Assembly: GCF_013249045.1 (NCBI RefSeq)
Contig: NZ_JABRWP010000005.1
Span: 310,001-374,000, forward strand
DNA: 64,000 nucleotides
Reading direction: 5' to 3'
From: Winogradskyella eckloniae
GTDB lineage: Bacteria; Bacteroidota; Bacteroidia; Flavobacteriales; Flavobacteriaceae
Notes under the pieces: model-generated
Told to the model about the DNA's origin: nothing
The model's database searches: none
Seen by the model: the letters and a program-made list of their open reading frames with translations, nothing else
Shown: positions 10,001 to 17,897 of the stretch, in pieces
Layout: each line of letters begins with the position of its first letter
Position numbering within the stretch: the stretch's first letter is position 1
Program-made: the position numbers and the translations under genes

Positions 10001-10113
10001 ATGCCATTTAAAACGTTAATTAAAATTAAAGACTATCTTCAGTTACTAGAATATGGGTAAATTGAATTTTTATTAAAACATTTAAAAAAACTTACTCAAA
10101 TTTAATACCTAAT

Positions 10114-10764
10114 ATGAAAACACTAAAAGAACAAACCGACGCTAAAATTGCAGCAGGACGAAACGCAAAACCTGAATTTATGCAAGGTGTAGATGATGTC
10201 ATAGCTAAAGCAAAAGCCTTTGAAGACGGAAAAGATGCTCTAAAAGTTGGTGATAAAGCTATAGAATTTGAATTACCAAACCCAAAAGGACAACCGATTT
10301 CATTATCTGGCTTACTAGACAAAGGACCTGTTGTAGTTACTTTTTATCGTGGTAGTTGGTGTCCTTATTGCAACTTACAATTAAGAGCATTACAAGCTAA
10401 ACTTAGTGAAATACAAGCTTTAGGTGCAACTCTAGTTGCTATTAGCCCAGAAGTACCAGATGATTCTTTAACTGAAAATGAAATTAGTAAAATGGAATTT
10501 ACAGTGCTGTCGGACCAAGATGCTAAAGTTGCCAAACAATATGGTGTAGCTTGGGAAGTCCCTGAGTTTTTAATGGAACATATGCGTGTAGATCGTGGAC
10601 TAGATTTAAAAGCCATTAATAATGGTAACGCTAATGTTTTACCAATTCCTGCGACCTTTATTTTAGATAGAAATGGCATTGTAAAATGGAATTACGTCAA
10701 TGTAGATTACAGAACGCGCTCTGAACCTGATGAAATTGTTAAAGTGCTAAAAAGTATGAGTTAA
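10114..10764 (+). CDS. Peroxiredoxin-like thioredoxin-fold protein (AhpC/TSA type)
   Basis: A 216-residue thioredoxin-fold protein. The active-site region VVTFYRGSWCPYCNLQLRAL carries C83 and C86, so it combines the peroxiredoxin Cys with a CxxC redox pair. Downstream PATFILDRNGIVKW is the conserved cis-Pro strand. There is no signal peptide, so it should be cytoplasmic. It probably reduces peroxides using thiols (in this organism perhaps bacillithiol-linked), although this CPYC subgroup is less well characterised than AhpC. It is monocistronic, 113 bp after the metallopeptidase. Confidence 0.85.
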   Translation: MKTLKEQTDAKIAAGRNAKPEFMQGVDDVIAKAKAFEDGKDALKVGDKAIEFELPNPKGQPISLSGLLDKGPVVVTFYRGSWCPYCNLQLRALQAKLSEIQALGATLVAISPEVPDDSLTENEISKMEFTVLSDQDAKVAKQYGVAWEVPEFLMEHMRVDRGLDLKAINNGNANVLPIPATFILDRNGIVKWNYVNVDYRTRSEPDEIVKVLKSMS

Positions 10765-10988
10765 GCGATAGTAAAAAGCTTGTGAGTTGCTGAATAAATG
10801 GTGTTTTGCCTTATTAACAATTGATGATAAAAAGCTATATGTTTAAGAGTTAGATACTTGTATATAAATCTTAAACAAGCTACCTTCGTTTAACGTTAAC
10901 GATGGATGTAAAATATTGAAATGCTTTTATATCTGCGAGACAATAACATTAAGATCTAGATGAGAGCAACAAGCCTACAAGTGAATTA

Positions 10989-11849
10989 TTATTCGGAATC
11001 GGAATCTTTCTCAAAAAATGGAGTAACACTTTTTGATTTAATATATTCCTGTATCATTTCTGTTTCATTAACATCAACATATTCAACCAAATGACTTTCC
11101 ATTACATGTTTCCATGTTCTATGGTTTTTTGGATGGTCTTTTTTATTAGGTTCTTGTCCAACTAAAAAATATTTTCCTTTTTGGTCACGAGAATAATCAA
11201 CAGCTTTAGAAAAAGAAACAAAGCTAGTTAAATCGTGTTCTAAATTATAATGACGCTTTACAAAATCAATGGTTTGTCCTGCTACTACAACCCCATTCTT
11301 TCCAATAAAATTTACATCAACAGGAGTTAAAAGCTCTTTGAAATCTGATGATTTTAATGTAACATTCAAGTTTACATTTTCTTCTATTTTCGTATATAAT
11401 TGAGCTTTTACTCTAGAATAAATAGTGGCTTTTTTTACCTTAGCAATTTCATCTTCCAAATGAAACACGAATTTTTCGAATAATCGTTTGAAATTATTTA
11501 TTTCTATATCCATGTCGATTTTTCTAGGTTCTGAAAACATAACCAAATTATTAGAATATCTATTCAAATAAGAAAAATAACCTTCATTTATCCAATCATT
11601 AGAATTGTTTAACTTTAAATCAAATTGACCTAATTTGTTATTTTCAATTTCATCATTAACTAAATTATTCAAATAGTTCTTTAAAATTGAAAATTTATGT
11701 GATGATATTAAACTTTTAATTACATTTAACTTAGAATTAGAAACTCTAATTATTGATTCATTACCATTAGACATAACCATTCCTATGCTAATTTTCTCTT
11801 GAAAATCAGAACCTAATGGTAAATATATTATGCTAAAAAAAGTTTTCAT
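10989..11849 (-). CDS. Partner of HipA-like kinase, DUF3037-like
   Basis: A 286-residue protein with no signal peptide. Its N-terminus (FFSIIYLPLGSDFQEKISIG followed by a short beta hairpin) resembles the opening of DUF3037 proteins, which are typically encoded next to HipA-like kinases. The middle is Asn/Lys-rich and helical. The C-terminal third (about 180-286) has mixed alpha/beta character, with GKYFLVGQEP and HPKNHRTWKHVMESHLVEYV, and I do not recognise it. It starts five bases after the kinase gene ends, so the two form one operon. Its function is unknown; a substrate or regulator of the kinase is the simplest inference. Confidence 0.6.
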   Translation of the reverse strand: MKTFFSIIYLPLGSDFQEKISIGMVMSNGNESIIRVSNSKLNVIKSLISSHKFSILKNYLNNLVNDEIENNKLGQFDLKLNNSNDWINEGYFSYLNRYSNNLVMFSEPRKIDMDIEINNFKRLFEKFVFHLEDEIAKVKKATIYSRVKAQLYTKIEENVNLNVTLKSSDFKELLTPVDVNFIGKNGVVVAGQTIDFVKRHYNLEHDLTSFVSFSKAVDYSRDQKGKYFLVGQEPNKKDHPKNHRTWKHVMESHLVEYVDVNETEMIQEYIKSKSVTPFFEKDSDSE

Positions 11850-11854
11850 TAAAT

Positions 11855-12673
11855 TTATAAGTTAGTCTGAATCAATTCTCTAAAATGTAATACACAACTA
11901 TTACACCAATCATTGTTAAAAATATTTTCTCTAAGTAAAGTTTCAAATTCAACTACATTGAAGTTCCATTCTAACGGAATACTAAGCAATATATTGCTTA
12001 ATTCTTGCTCACACCTTTCCACGCAAAGGTAAAAATCTTGTACAATTTTATCAACAATTTCTGTTAAATTATTCACATTACCAAATAAAATCGTCGCAAG
12101 TTCAGATGTGATAAGTGATTCATCTTCAGTAATTAATTGAATTCCATGAATTAAAGAACTTGTATTAAAGATTGCTCCATGGTCAAATACATTAAAATAA
12201 TACTTCCCACTTTCACTTTGGTCTAAAATCAAATTACTGTTACCTTGATGTCTATCGTCATTTCCTATCCAGATATCAAATAATGCTATTTTTAACAAAT
12301 CCTCTTTATTAAGAATCTTCCGTTTAAAAGCTGTTTTCTTGAATGAAGCTAATAGAGATTTATCAATAACTTGACCTTCTTTAAGTAATGAAGAGCCAAA
12401 GCATGGCTTATTAAAAAAAATCGGTTGTAATTGCGGAGCAAATTTACTTGGTACATGCTCTCTATCTACAGTAATTAATGCGATTTCAGGAGTTCTCAAA
12501 TTCCAATTAATAGCAAATAGAGAACCTATTATTTCGTTAACTAAAGGGGAAATTGAATTACGACTATGCTTACATACCCAATCAGTCAAGTCTGTACAAG
12601 TAACCAATATGGGAATATCACCTGTGGTATACATATGCTCAGACTTAAATAAACTGTTCTTTCTTTCTATCAT
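11855..12673 (-). CDS. HipA-like Ser/Thr kinase (HipA_2 type)
   Basis: A 272-residue protein, much shorter than classical HipA (about 440). The kinase core is evident: WIGNDDRHQGNSNLIL (catalytic Asp about D139/D140, metal-binding Asn N145/N147), then NVFDHGAIF, where FDHG stands in for DFG. The N-terminal part has TTGDIPILVTCTDLTDW, with a Gly-poor nucleotide loop, as in the HipA_2 family. Classical HipA phosphorylates glutamyl-tRNA synthetase; the target here is unknown. There is no hipB-like antitoxin beside it; instead the DUF3037-like gene follows by five bases. A TATCTTTA -7 element lies on the minus strand at 12699-12692. Confidence 0.8.
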   Translation of the reverse strand: MIERKNSLFKSEHMYTTGDIPILVTCTDLTDWVCKHSRNSISPLVNEIIGSLFAINWNLRTPEIALITVDREHVPSKFAPQLQPIFFNKPCFGSSLLKEGQVIDKSLLASFKKTAFKRKILNKEDLLKIALFDIWIGNDDRHQGNSNLILDQSESGKYYFNVFDHGAIFNTSSLIHGIQLITEDESLITSELATILFGNVNNLTEIVDKIVQDFYLCVERCEQELSNILLSIPLEWNFNVVEFETLLRENIFNNDWCNSCVLHFRELIQTNL

Positions 12674-12770
12674 TTATATATTACTCACACGTAAAGATAT
12701 ATTATTTTTTAATAAGATTTTTAATTTTAATTGATTAAACACCAGCACCTAACACCGTATAAAATTCATT

Positions 12771-12799
12771 GTTAGTTAAATCCTAATTACTTAACTAAC
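12771..12799. repeat. Inverted repeat upstream of the HipA-like operon
   Basis: GTTAGTTAA (12771-12779) and TTAACTAAC (12791-12799) form a perfect 9-bp inverted repeat around an 11-nt spacer. No T-run follows on either strand, so it is not an obvious terminator. It lies between the divergent kinase operon and the VOC gene, about 75 bp upstream of the predicted kinase promoter. It could be a regulator binding site. Confidence 0.4.
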
Positions 12800-12883
12800 G
12801 CGTTGCACATATTATTAAAAAACATCCAATAAACCTCATAATCAAAACTTTCATTATCTTTAAGTCAAACAAATTATTAGATT

Positions 12884-13258
12884 ATGAAACTAGGCGCATT
12901 TTCAGTAAGTCTCGCTGTAAAAGATATTAAAGCTTCTAAAACCTTTTATGAAACATTAGGATTCTCCGTTTTTGCAGGAGAGATAGAAAACAACTATCTC
13001 ATTATGAAAAACGAAGCAACTCTTATTGGCTTATTTCAAGGCATGTTTGAAAACAATATTCTTACCTTTAATCCTGGTTGGGATCAGAATGCACAAACTG
13101 TAGAACAATTTGATGACGTACGCGAGATTCAAAAGCATTTAAAATCTAAAGACCTTTTGTTTGCAAGTGAAATTGAAACTACAGCATCAACAGGACCTGC
13201 GAGTTTTGTGGTTTTAGATCCTGATGGAAATGCTATTTTAATAGATCAGCACGTGTAA
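12884..13258 (+). CDS. VOC-family small protein
   Basis: A 124-residue single VOC (glyoxalase-like) unit. It has FSVSLAVKDIKASKTFYETLGF at the N-terminus, a central SKDLLFASEIETTASTG and the closing strand FVVLDPDGNAILIDQHV, which keeps the DPDGN turn of the family. The substrate is unknown. It ends one base before the next gene, so the two are surely one transcription unit. A TATCTTTA -7-type element lies near 12857. Confidence 0.85.
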   Translation: MKLGAFSVSLAVKDIKASKTFYETLGFSVFAGEIENNYLIMKNEATLIGLFQGMFENNILTFNPGWDQNAQTVEQFDDVREIQKHLKSKDLLFASEIETTASTGPASFVVLDPDGNAILIDQHV

Positions 13259-13259
13259 C

Positions 13260-13586
13260 ATGACTTGGGAAGACACCTTAAAAATATATGATGATATAAC
13301 AGAAGCCTGCAACGGATTTGAGCGCAAAGGCAAAAAGATGATTTACACTTCCTCAAACGGTTATATGTTTACATTACTCAATAAAGACGCACAAATTGGC
13401 ATACGTTTACCTAAAGACGAAGCCCTTAAATTTAAGACTGATTACAATTCTGACGATTACTATTCTTATGGTGCAAAAATGAGAGATTATGTCTTGGTAC
13501 CAGAAGCACTTTATACTAAAAAGGAACTTTTAGTAACGTATTTTGAAAAAAGTTTCGCGTATGTCAATAGCTTACCTACAAAGTAA
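13260..13586 (+). CDS. TfoX N-terminal domain-like protein
   Basis: A 108-residue soluble protein. The order of features, KKMIYTSSNGYMFTLLNKD, then IGIRLPKDEALKF, then YVLVPEALYTKKELLVTYFEKSFAYV, follows the TfoX_N/YjbR-like fold (sheet, then a helix near the end). That family includes the competence regulator N-terminal domain and many small proteins of unknown function. It begins one base after the VOC gene stop. No partner suggests a specific role. Confidence 0.55.
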   Translation: MTWEDTLKIYDDITEACNGFERKGKKMIYTSSNGYMFTLLNKDAQIGIRLPKDEALKFKTDYNSDDYYSYGAKMRDYVLVPEALYTKKELLVTYFEKSFAYVNSLPTK

Positions 13587-13592
13587 AAACAC

Positions 13593-13685
13593 TTAAAACA
13601 AAAAATACCAGATCACAAAACTGACTAAGGCATAACACGACAATAAAACAATTTGCATCCTATTATGTTTAATTGACCTGTTCAT
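13593..13685 (-). CDS. Candidate 30-residue single-pass membrane peptide
   Basis: On the minus strand an ATG at 13685 opens a 30-codon frame ending in TAA. The N-terminus is basic (MNRSIKHNR) and the rest is one uninterrupted hydrophobic helix of about 20 residues (MQIVLLSCYALVSFVIWYFLF without the final Phe in the core), as in small membrane proteins with the N-terminus inside. It fits exactly into the gap between convergent and divergent neighbours and starts 67 bp from the divergent DUF4287 gene. The A-rich region before the ATG is a usual Bacteroidota translation start. No homologue is known to me. Confidence 0.4.
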   Translation of the reverse strand: MNRSIKHNRMQIVLLSCYALVSFVIWYFLF

Positions 13686-13751
13686 TTTGATTAAATTTAT
13701 ATTCAATTATAAGACACACAATGACGTCTTAAGTCACTAAAAACGGAATAC

Positions 13752-14294
13752 ATGGAAAAAGCATTACAAACAATGATTAATAATATGCCTGAAAAAACAG
13801 GTAAATCATTAGACCAATGGAAAACAATTTTAAAAGCAAAAGCATTTGCAAAACATTCTGAAGGTGTAAATTTTCTTAAGAAAGAACATGGTGTAACGCA
13901 TGGCTTTGCTAACACTATTGTAACATTATCTAAAGAAGAAAATAATTCTGCAGACGATTTAGTTGCTAATCAATATAAGGGTAAAGCTTCATTGTTTCCT
14001 ATTTATGAAAAACTGCATGCTATACTTGAAGCCTTTGGTAGTGATGTTACTATTACACCAAAGAAAACAAGTGTAAGTTTTATAAGAAAACGACAATTTG
14101 TGCTGATAAAACCTGCGACTAAAACACGCATAGATTTAGGATTAAAATTACCTGAGAAACCAACAACGGATAGACTAGGCAATTCTGGACCTTTTGGAAC
14201 CATGTGTACACATCGTGTACAGATCACAGCAATAAGTGAAATAGATGATGAATTAATTACCTGGATGAAAGAAGCGTATACTAAAGTAAATTAA
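13752..14294 (+). CDS. DUF4287 and DUF5655 domain protein
   Basis: A 180-residue cytoplasmic protein of two domains. Residues 1-62 match DUF4287 (MINNMPEKTGKSLDQW and KEHGVTHGFANTIV), and about 75-180 match DUF5655 (YEKLHAILEAFGSDVTITPKK, then FVLIKPATKTRIDLGLKL and HRVQITAISEIDDEL). The two domains are frequently fused in Bacteroidota and Actinobacteria. The function is unknown; the second domain is sometimes found with nucleic-acid enzymes, but nothing here supports that specifically. It is monocistronic. Confidence 0.85.
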   Translation: MEKALQTMINNMPEKTGKSLDQWKTILKAKAFAKHSEGVNFLKKEHGVTHGFANTIVTLSKEENNSADDLVANQYKGKASLFPIYEKLHAILEAFGSDVTITPKKTSVSFIRKRQFVLIKPATKTRIDLGLKLPEKPTTDRLGNSGPFGTMCTHRVQITAISEIDDELITWMKEAYTKVN

Positions 14295-14430
14295 GAACAC
14301 CGTTTTAAGAGATTAAGCACTATAAATTGTGCATTCACAAAGAATTTACACTTTTTTCACAATTTATTTTACAATAACATTTCCATTCAATAATACATTT
14401 GAATCTATTCATCTCAAAAAACAACAACTT

Positions 14431-15243
14431 ATGAAAAAACGTATTATTATTTTCGGAACAGCATTAGCTCTATTCAGCATCCTATTTTTTGGTTTAACAA
14501 ATATGGAAACAACTAATGCTAAAGATTTAAGTGTAAAAAGCAACGACAGTATTGCTACAGATAGTACCATGAATTATGGGCCGTATTTAAAAAAACTACC
14601 AGAATTGTATTATGGTGTTGACGCTCGCTTTGAAGCCGTTAAAAAAGCAGATATACAAACAGCAACAAGTATTTATGATTTTCTAAATGAAGACGAAAAA
14701 AATCAAATAGAAGACATAAAATCCGTAAATCTTATAGTCGTCAAAGACAATCAACTATCAGGATTTCAAGAATATGGAACCACTGCGCAACTCACAAAAG
14801 CTCAGATAAAATTGTTGAGATCCTTAGATTATTTTAATCATTTTACAATTAGAACAGAATTTAAAGGAAAAAACAAAGAAACTGGTGTTATTGAGGATAA
14901 GTTCTTTGGCCCTCATATTACTATTGTACCAGAACAACAAGCCACTTATGTCGATGGCAAACAAGCCTTAATTGCCTATCTCAAAGAAAACAGTTTAGAA
15001 GCATTAAATGTTATAACGGACAACCGACTGAATGCCATAAAGTATTCATTTATAATTTCCAAAGAAGGTAAAGTTAAAGACGTTAAACATGATGCTATGG
15101 AAACAGGATATCCTTCTATTGATAAAAAATTTAAAGAACTCCTACAAAATATACCAGGTCAATGGCTACCTGCAAAAAATAGTCTTGGCGAAAAAATTGA
15201 ACAAGAACTCGTTTTTACGTTTGGTCCAAGTGATGGCTGTTAA
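14431..15243 (+). CDS. Membrane-anchored protein with TonB-C-like end
   Basis: The 270-residue product starts at the ATG at 14431, directly before KKRIIIFGTALALFSILFFGL (a signal anchor); an earlier in-frame start at 14329 would put non-coding-looking sequence before the membrane segment. The mature part is soluble and extracytoplasmic. Residues about 200-265 (YSFIISKEGKVKDVKHD, then LLQNIPGQWLPAKNSLGEKIEQELVFTF) have the pattern of the TonB C-terminal domain, as seen in many Bacteroidota TonB-like and BlaR1-linked proteins, but there is no proline-rich spacer. The role is unknown. Confidence 0.6.
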   Translation: MKKRIIIFGTALALFSILFFGLTNMETTNAKDLSVKSNDSIATDSTMNYGPYLKKLPELYYGVDARFEAVKKADIQTATSIYDFLNEDEKNQIEDIKSVNLIVVKDNQLSGFQEYGTTAQLTKAQIKLLRSLDYFNHFTIRTEFKGKNKETGVIEDKFFGPHITIVPEQQATYVDGKQALIAYLKENSLEALNVITDNRLNAIKYSFIISKEGKVKDVKHDAMETGYPSIDKKFKELLQNIPGQWLPAKNSLGEKIEQELVFTFGPSDGC

Positions 15244-15255
15244 TTAGTGTAATAA

Positions 15256-16560
15256 CTACGCTATAACTTCGCCATATAAATCAAAATCTTCAGCTTCAGT
15301 TACCTTTACAGTGGTATATTCTCCAGTTTTTAGATACACTTTAGATGCATCAATAAGCACTTCGTTATCAACATCTGGAGAATCATACTCTGTTCTACCA
15401 ACAAAATAATTTCCTTCTTTTCTATCAATAACAACTTTAAACTCCTGCCCTATTTTAGCTTGGTTCAATTCCCATGAAATTTGAGATTGAATTTCCATAA
15501 TTTCATTTGCACGTTGCATTTTTACGTCCTCAGGCACATCATCCTCCAAATTATAAGCATGTGTATTTTCTTCATGAGAATACGTAAAACAGCCTAAACG
15601 TTCAAAACGCATGTCTGAAACCCATTGTTTAAGTTCTTCAAAATGTGCTTCTGTTTCGCCTGGATAACCAACAATAAGTGTTGTTCTAATTGTCATTTCT
15701 GGCACAATCGCTCTAAACTCCTTTATTAATTTAGTCGTCTTTTCTTTAGTAGTACCACGACGCATAGATTTTAAAAGATCATCAGAAATATGTTGTAATG
15801 GAATATCTAAATAATTACAAATCTTTGGCTCACGATTCATAACATCTAATACATCCATAGGAAAACCCGTTGGAAAAGCATAATGCAAACGGATCCATTC
15901 AATCCCTTCAACTTTTACCAAATGCTCTAATAATTCTGCGAGATTTCGTTTTTTATAAAGATCTAAACCATAATATGTTAAATCTTGTGCAATCAATATC
16001 AATTCTTTAACACCTGAAGCCGCTAATTTTTCAGCTTCCGTTACCAAATTTTCAATAGGTGTACTTTTATGCTTTCCTCTCATAATAGGAATAGCACAGA
16101 AACTACAAGGTCTATCACAACCTTCCGCTATTTTAAGATAGGCGTAGTTTTTTGGCGTTGTCGTTAAACGTTCTCCAATTAATTCGTGCTTATAATCTGC
16201 ACCTAGCGCTTTTAATAAACCAGGCAACTCAGTAGTACCAAAATATTGATCTACATTTGGGATTTCTTTTTGTAAGTCTGGTTTATAACGCTCACTTAAA
16301 CAACCAGTAACAAATACCTTATCGACATCGCCTTCCTCCTTTTTCTTCATGTACTCCAAAATGGTATTTACACTTTCTTCTTTGGCGTTATTGATAAATC
16401 CACAGGTGTTAATCACTACAACATTTCCTTCTTCTTCATGTACAACGTCTTTGCCACTTGCTTTTAGCTGACCCATTAAAACTTCACTGTCGTAAACATT
16501 TTTACTACAGCCTAATGTAATAACGTTGATTCTATTCTTTTTTGTAGTCTTGGTTCTCAT
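15256..16560 (-). CDS. rimO: Ribosomal protein S12 methylthiotransferase
   Basis: A complete 434-residue radical-SAM methylthiotransferase that modifies Asp of ribosomal protein S12 (D89 in E. coli numbering). The N-terminal MTTase domain has the cluster ligands C18, C53 and C87 (TLGCSKN, NTCGF, TGCLSE). The radical-SAM cluster is CDRPCSFC (C148, C152, C155), and a C-terminal TRAM domain starts at about 365 (IGQEFKVVIDRKEG). The sequence EGCDRPCSFCAIPIMRG fits RimO rather than MiaB. It converges on the preceding plus-strand gene with 12 bp between stops. Confidence 0.95.
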   Translation of the reverse strand: MRTKTTKKNRINVITLGCSKNVYDSEVLMGQLKASGKDVVHEEEGNVVVINTCGFINNAKEESVNTILEYMKKKEEGDVDKVFVTGCLSERYKPDLQKEIPNVDQYFGTTELPGLLKALGADYKHELIGERLTTTPKNYAYLKIAEGCDRPCSFCAIPIMRGKHKSTPIENLVTEAEKLAASGVKELILIAQDLTYYGLDLYKKRNLAELLEHLVKVEGIEWIRLHYAFPTGFPMDVLDVMNREPKICNYLDIPLQHISDDLLKSMRRGTTKEKTTKLIKEFRAIVPEMTIRTTLIVGYPGETEAHFEELKQWVSDMRFERLGCFTYSHEENTHAYNLEDDVPEDVKMQRANEIMEIQSQISWELNQAKIGQEFKVVIDRKEGNYFVGRTEYDSPDVDNEVLIDASKVYLKTGEYTTVKVTEAEDFDLYGEVIA

Positions 16561-16685
16561 GCTTTTTATAAATCAGTTGGCAAAGATACGGAATGATTTA
16601 CGATTTATGATTGAAGTTTTACATTTCAAATATGCTGGTTATTAAACCTTTTGTATATTTTAGAGTCTTAATTAAAAACTTAACC

Positions 16686-17765
16686 ATGAAATCTTATCAA
16701 TTTACCTCAATTTTGCTCCTATTTTTAGTGTTTTTGTCATGTTCAGATGACGATAGCAGTTCTGATGATGTAGATCCTCAACTTGAGGATATTTATTTTC
16801 CTCCTAATAATTCAGATACTTGGGAAACAAAAACTATTTCAGAATTAAACTGGAATGAAGACCAACTACAGCCACTCTTAGATTTTTTAGAAGAAAAGAA
16901 TACCAAAAGTTTTATAATTCTCCATAATGGCAAAATTGTAGTAGAAGAATACATGAATGGCCATAATAGCAACACTACTTGGTATTGGGCAAGTGCCGGA
17001 AAAACGTTAACAACCGCAATTTCTGGTATTGCGGAACAAGAAGGTTTTATCGATATAAATAATAAAGTATCTGATTATGTTGGTACGGGTTGGACAAGCG
17101 CTCCTGCTGAAAAGGAAGATTTAATTACATGTCAACACCTACTATCTATGACATCTGGTTTAGATGATGAAGCAGGCGATGATATATCTCCAGAAAATCT
17201 ACAATATGTCGCGGACGCTGGTACACGTTGGGCTTATCACAATGTATTTGTAAAAATGCAAGACGTTGTAGAAGAAGCGACAAATGAAACTTGGGATAAT
17301 TACTTTACAAATAAACTTAAAAATCCAATTGGGATGAATGGTAGTTGGACAACCCTAGGAAACATTAATGTATATTGGAGTAACACCAGAAGTATGGCAA
17401 GATTTGGCTTATTAACCTATGCCAATGGTAGCTGGGAAGACACGCAAATTTTAAATGAGAACTTTGTAGTAGAAGCAACAAACACTTCTCAAGATATTAA
17501 TTTAGCCTATGGCTATTTATGGTGGTTAAACGGTAAATCTACATATCATTTACCTCAAAGCCAAGTTGAATTTCCAGGAGAACTTATTCCAGATGCACCT
17601 AGTGACACCTTTACTGCGTTAGGGTTAAACGACCAAAAAATATATATTGTTCCTAGCAAAGAATTGGTAGTAATAAGAATGGGACAAGCAGCTGATAGTG
17701 AAAACTTTGCCCTTTCTAGTTTTGACAATGATTTATGGGTAAAGATTAACACCTTAATTAATTAG
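16686..17765 (+). CDS. Lipoprotein serine hydrolase, class C beta-lactamase fold
   Basis: The ATG at 16686 is chosen over an in-frame start at 16611 because it gives a perfect lipoprotein signal (ILLLFLVFLSC, with the lipid Cys at about residue 20) followed by an Asp/Ser-rich tether typical of Bacteroidota surface lipoproteins. The 359-residue product has the penicilloyl-serine transferase motifs SAGK (SxxK) and YHN (YxN), so it is an esterase, D-aminopeptidase or beta-lactamase homologue acting in the envelope. The substrate is unknown. A terminator follows at 17841. Confidence 0.85.
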   Translation: MKSYQFTSILLLFLVFLSCSDDDSSSDDVDPQLEDIYFPPNNSDTWETKTISELNWNEDQLQPLLDFLEEKNTKSFIILHNGKIVVEEYMNGHNSNTTWYWASAGKTLTTAISGIAEQEGFIDINNKVSDYVGTGWTSAPAEKEDLITCQHLLSMTSGLDDEAGDDISPENLQYVADAGTRWAYHNVFVKMQDVVEEATNETWDNYFTNKLKNPIGMNGSWTTLGNINVYWSNTRSMARFGLLTYANGSWEDTQILNENFVVEATNTSQDINLAYGYLWWLNGKSTYHLPQSQVEFPGELIPDAPSDTFTALGLNDQKIYIVPSKELVVIRMGQAADSENFALSSFDNDLWVKINTLIN

Positions 17766-17840
17766 CCATTCAAATTAGTTTTAGTTTAAATTTTAAGCGC
17801 ATTAAACGCAAGTTATATTTAAAAACGACATCTAAATACT

Positions 17841-17873
17841 AAAAGCTACTCTAAACCTAGGTAGCTTTTTTTT
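17841..17873 (+). terminator. Rho-independent terminator after the lipoprotein hydrolase
   Basis: AAAAGCTAC (17841-17849) pairs with GTAGCTTTT (17861-17869), with an 11-nt loop and a run of eight T. It lies 76 bp after the hydrolase stop and just before the next plus-strand gene. Confidence 0.8.
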
Positions 17874-17897
17874 AGTCACGTTTTAAATATTTATAAT

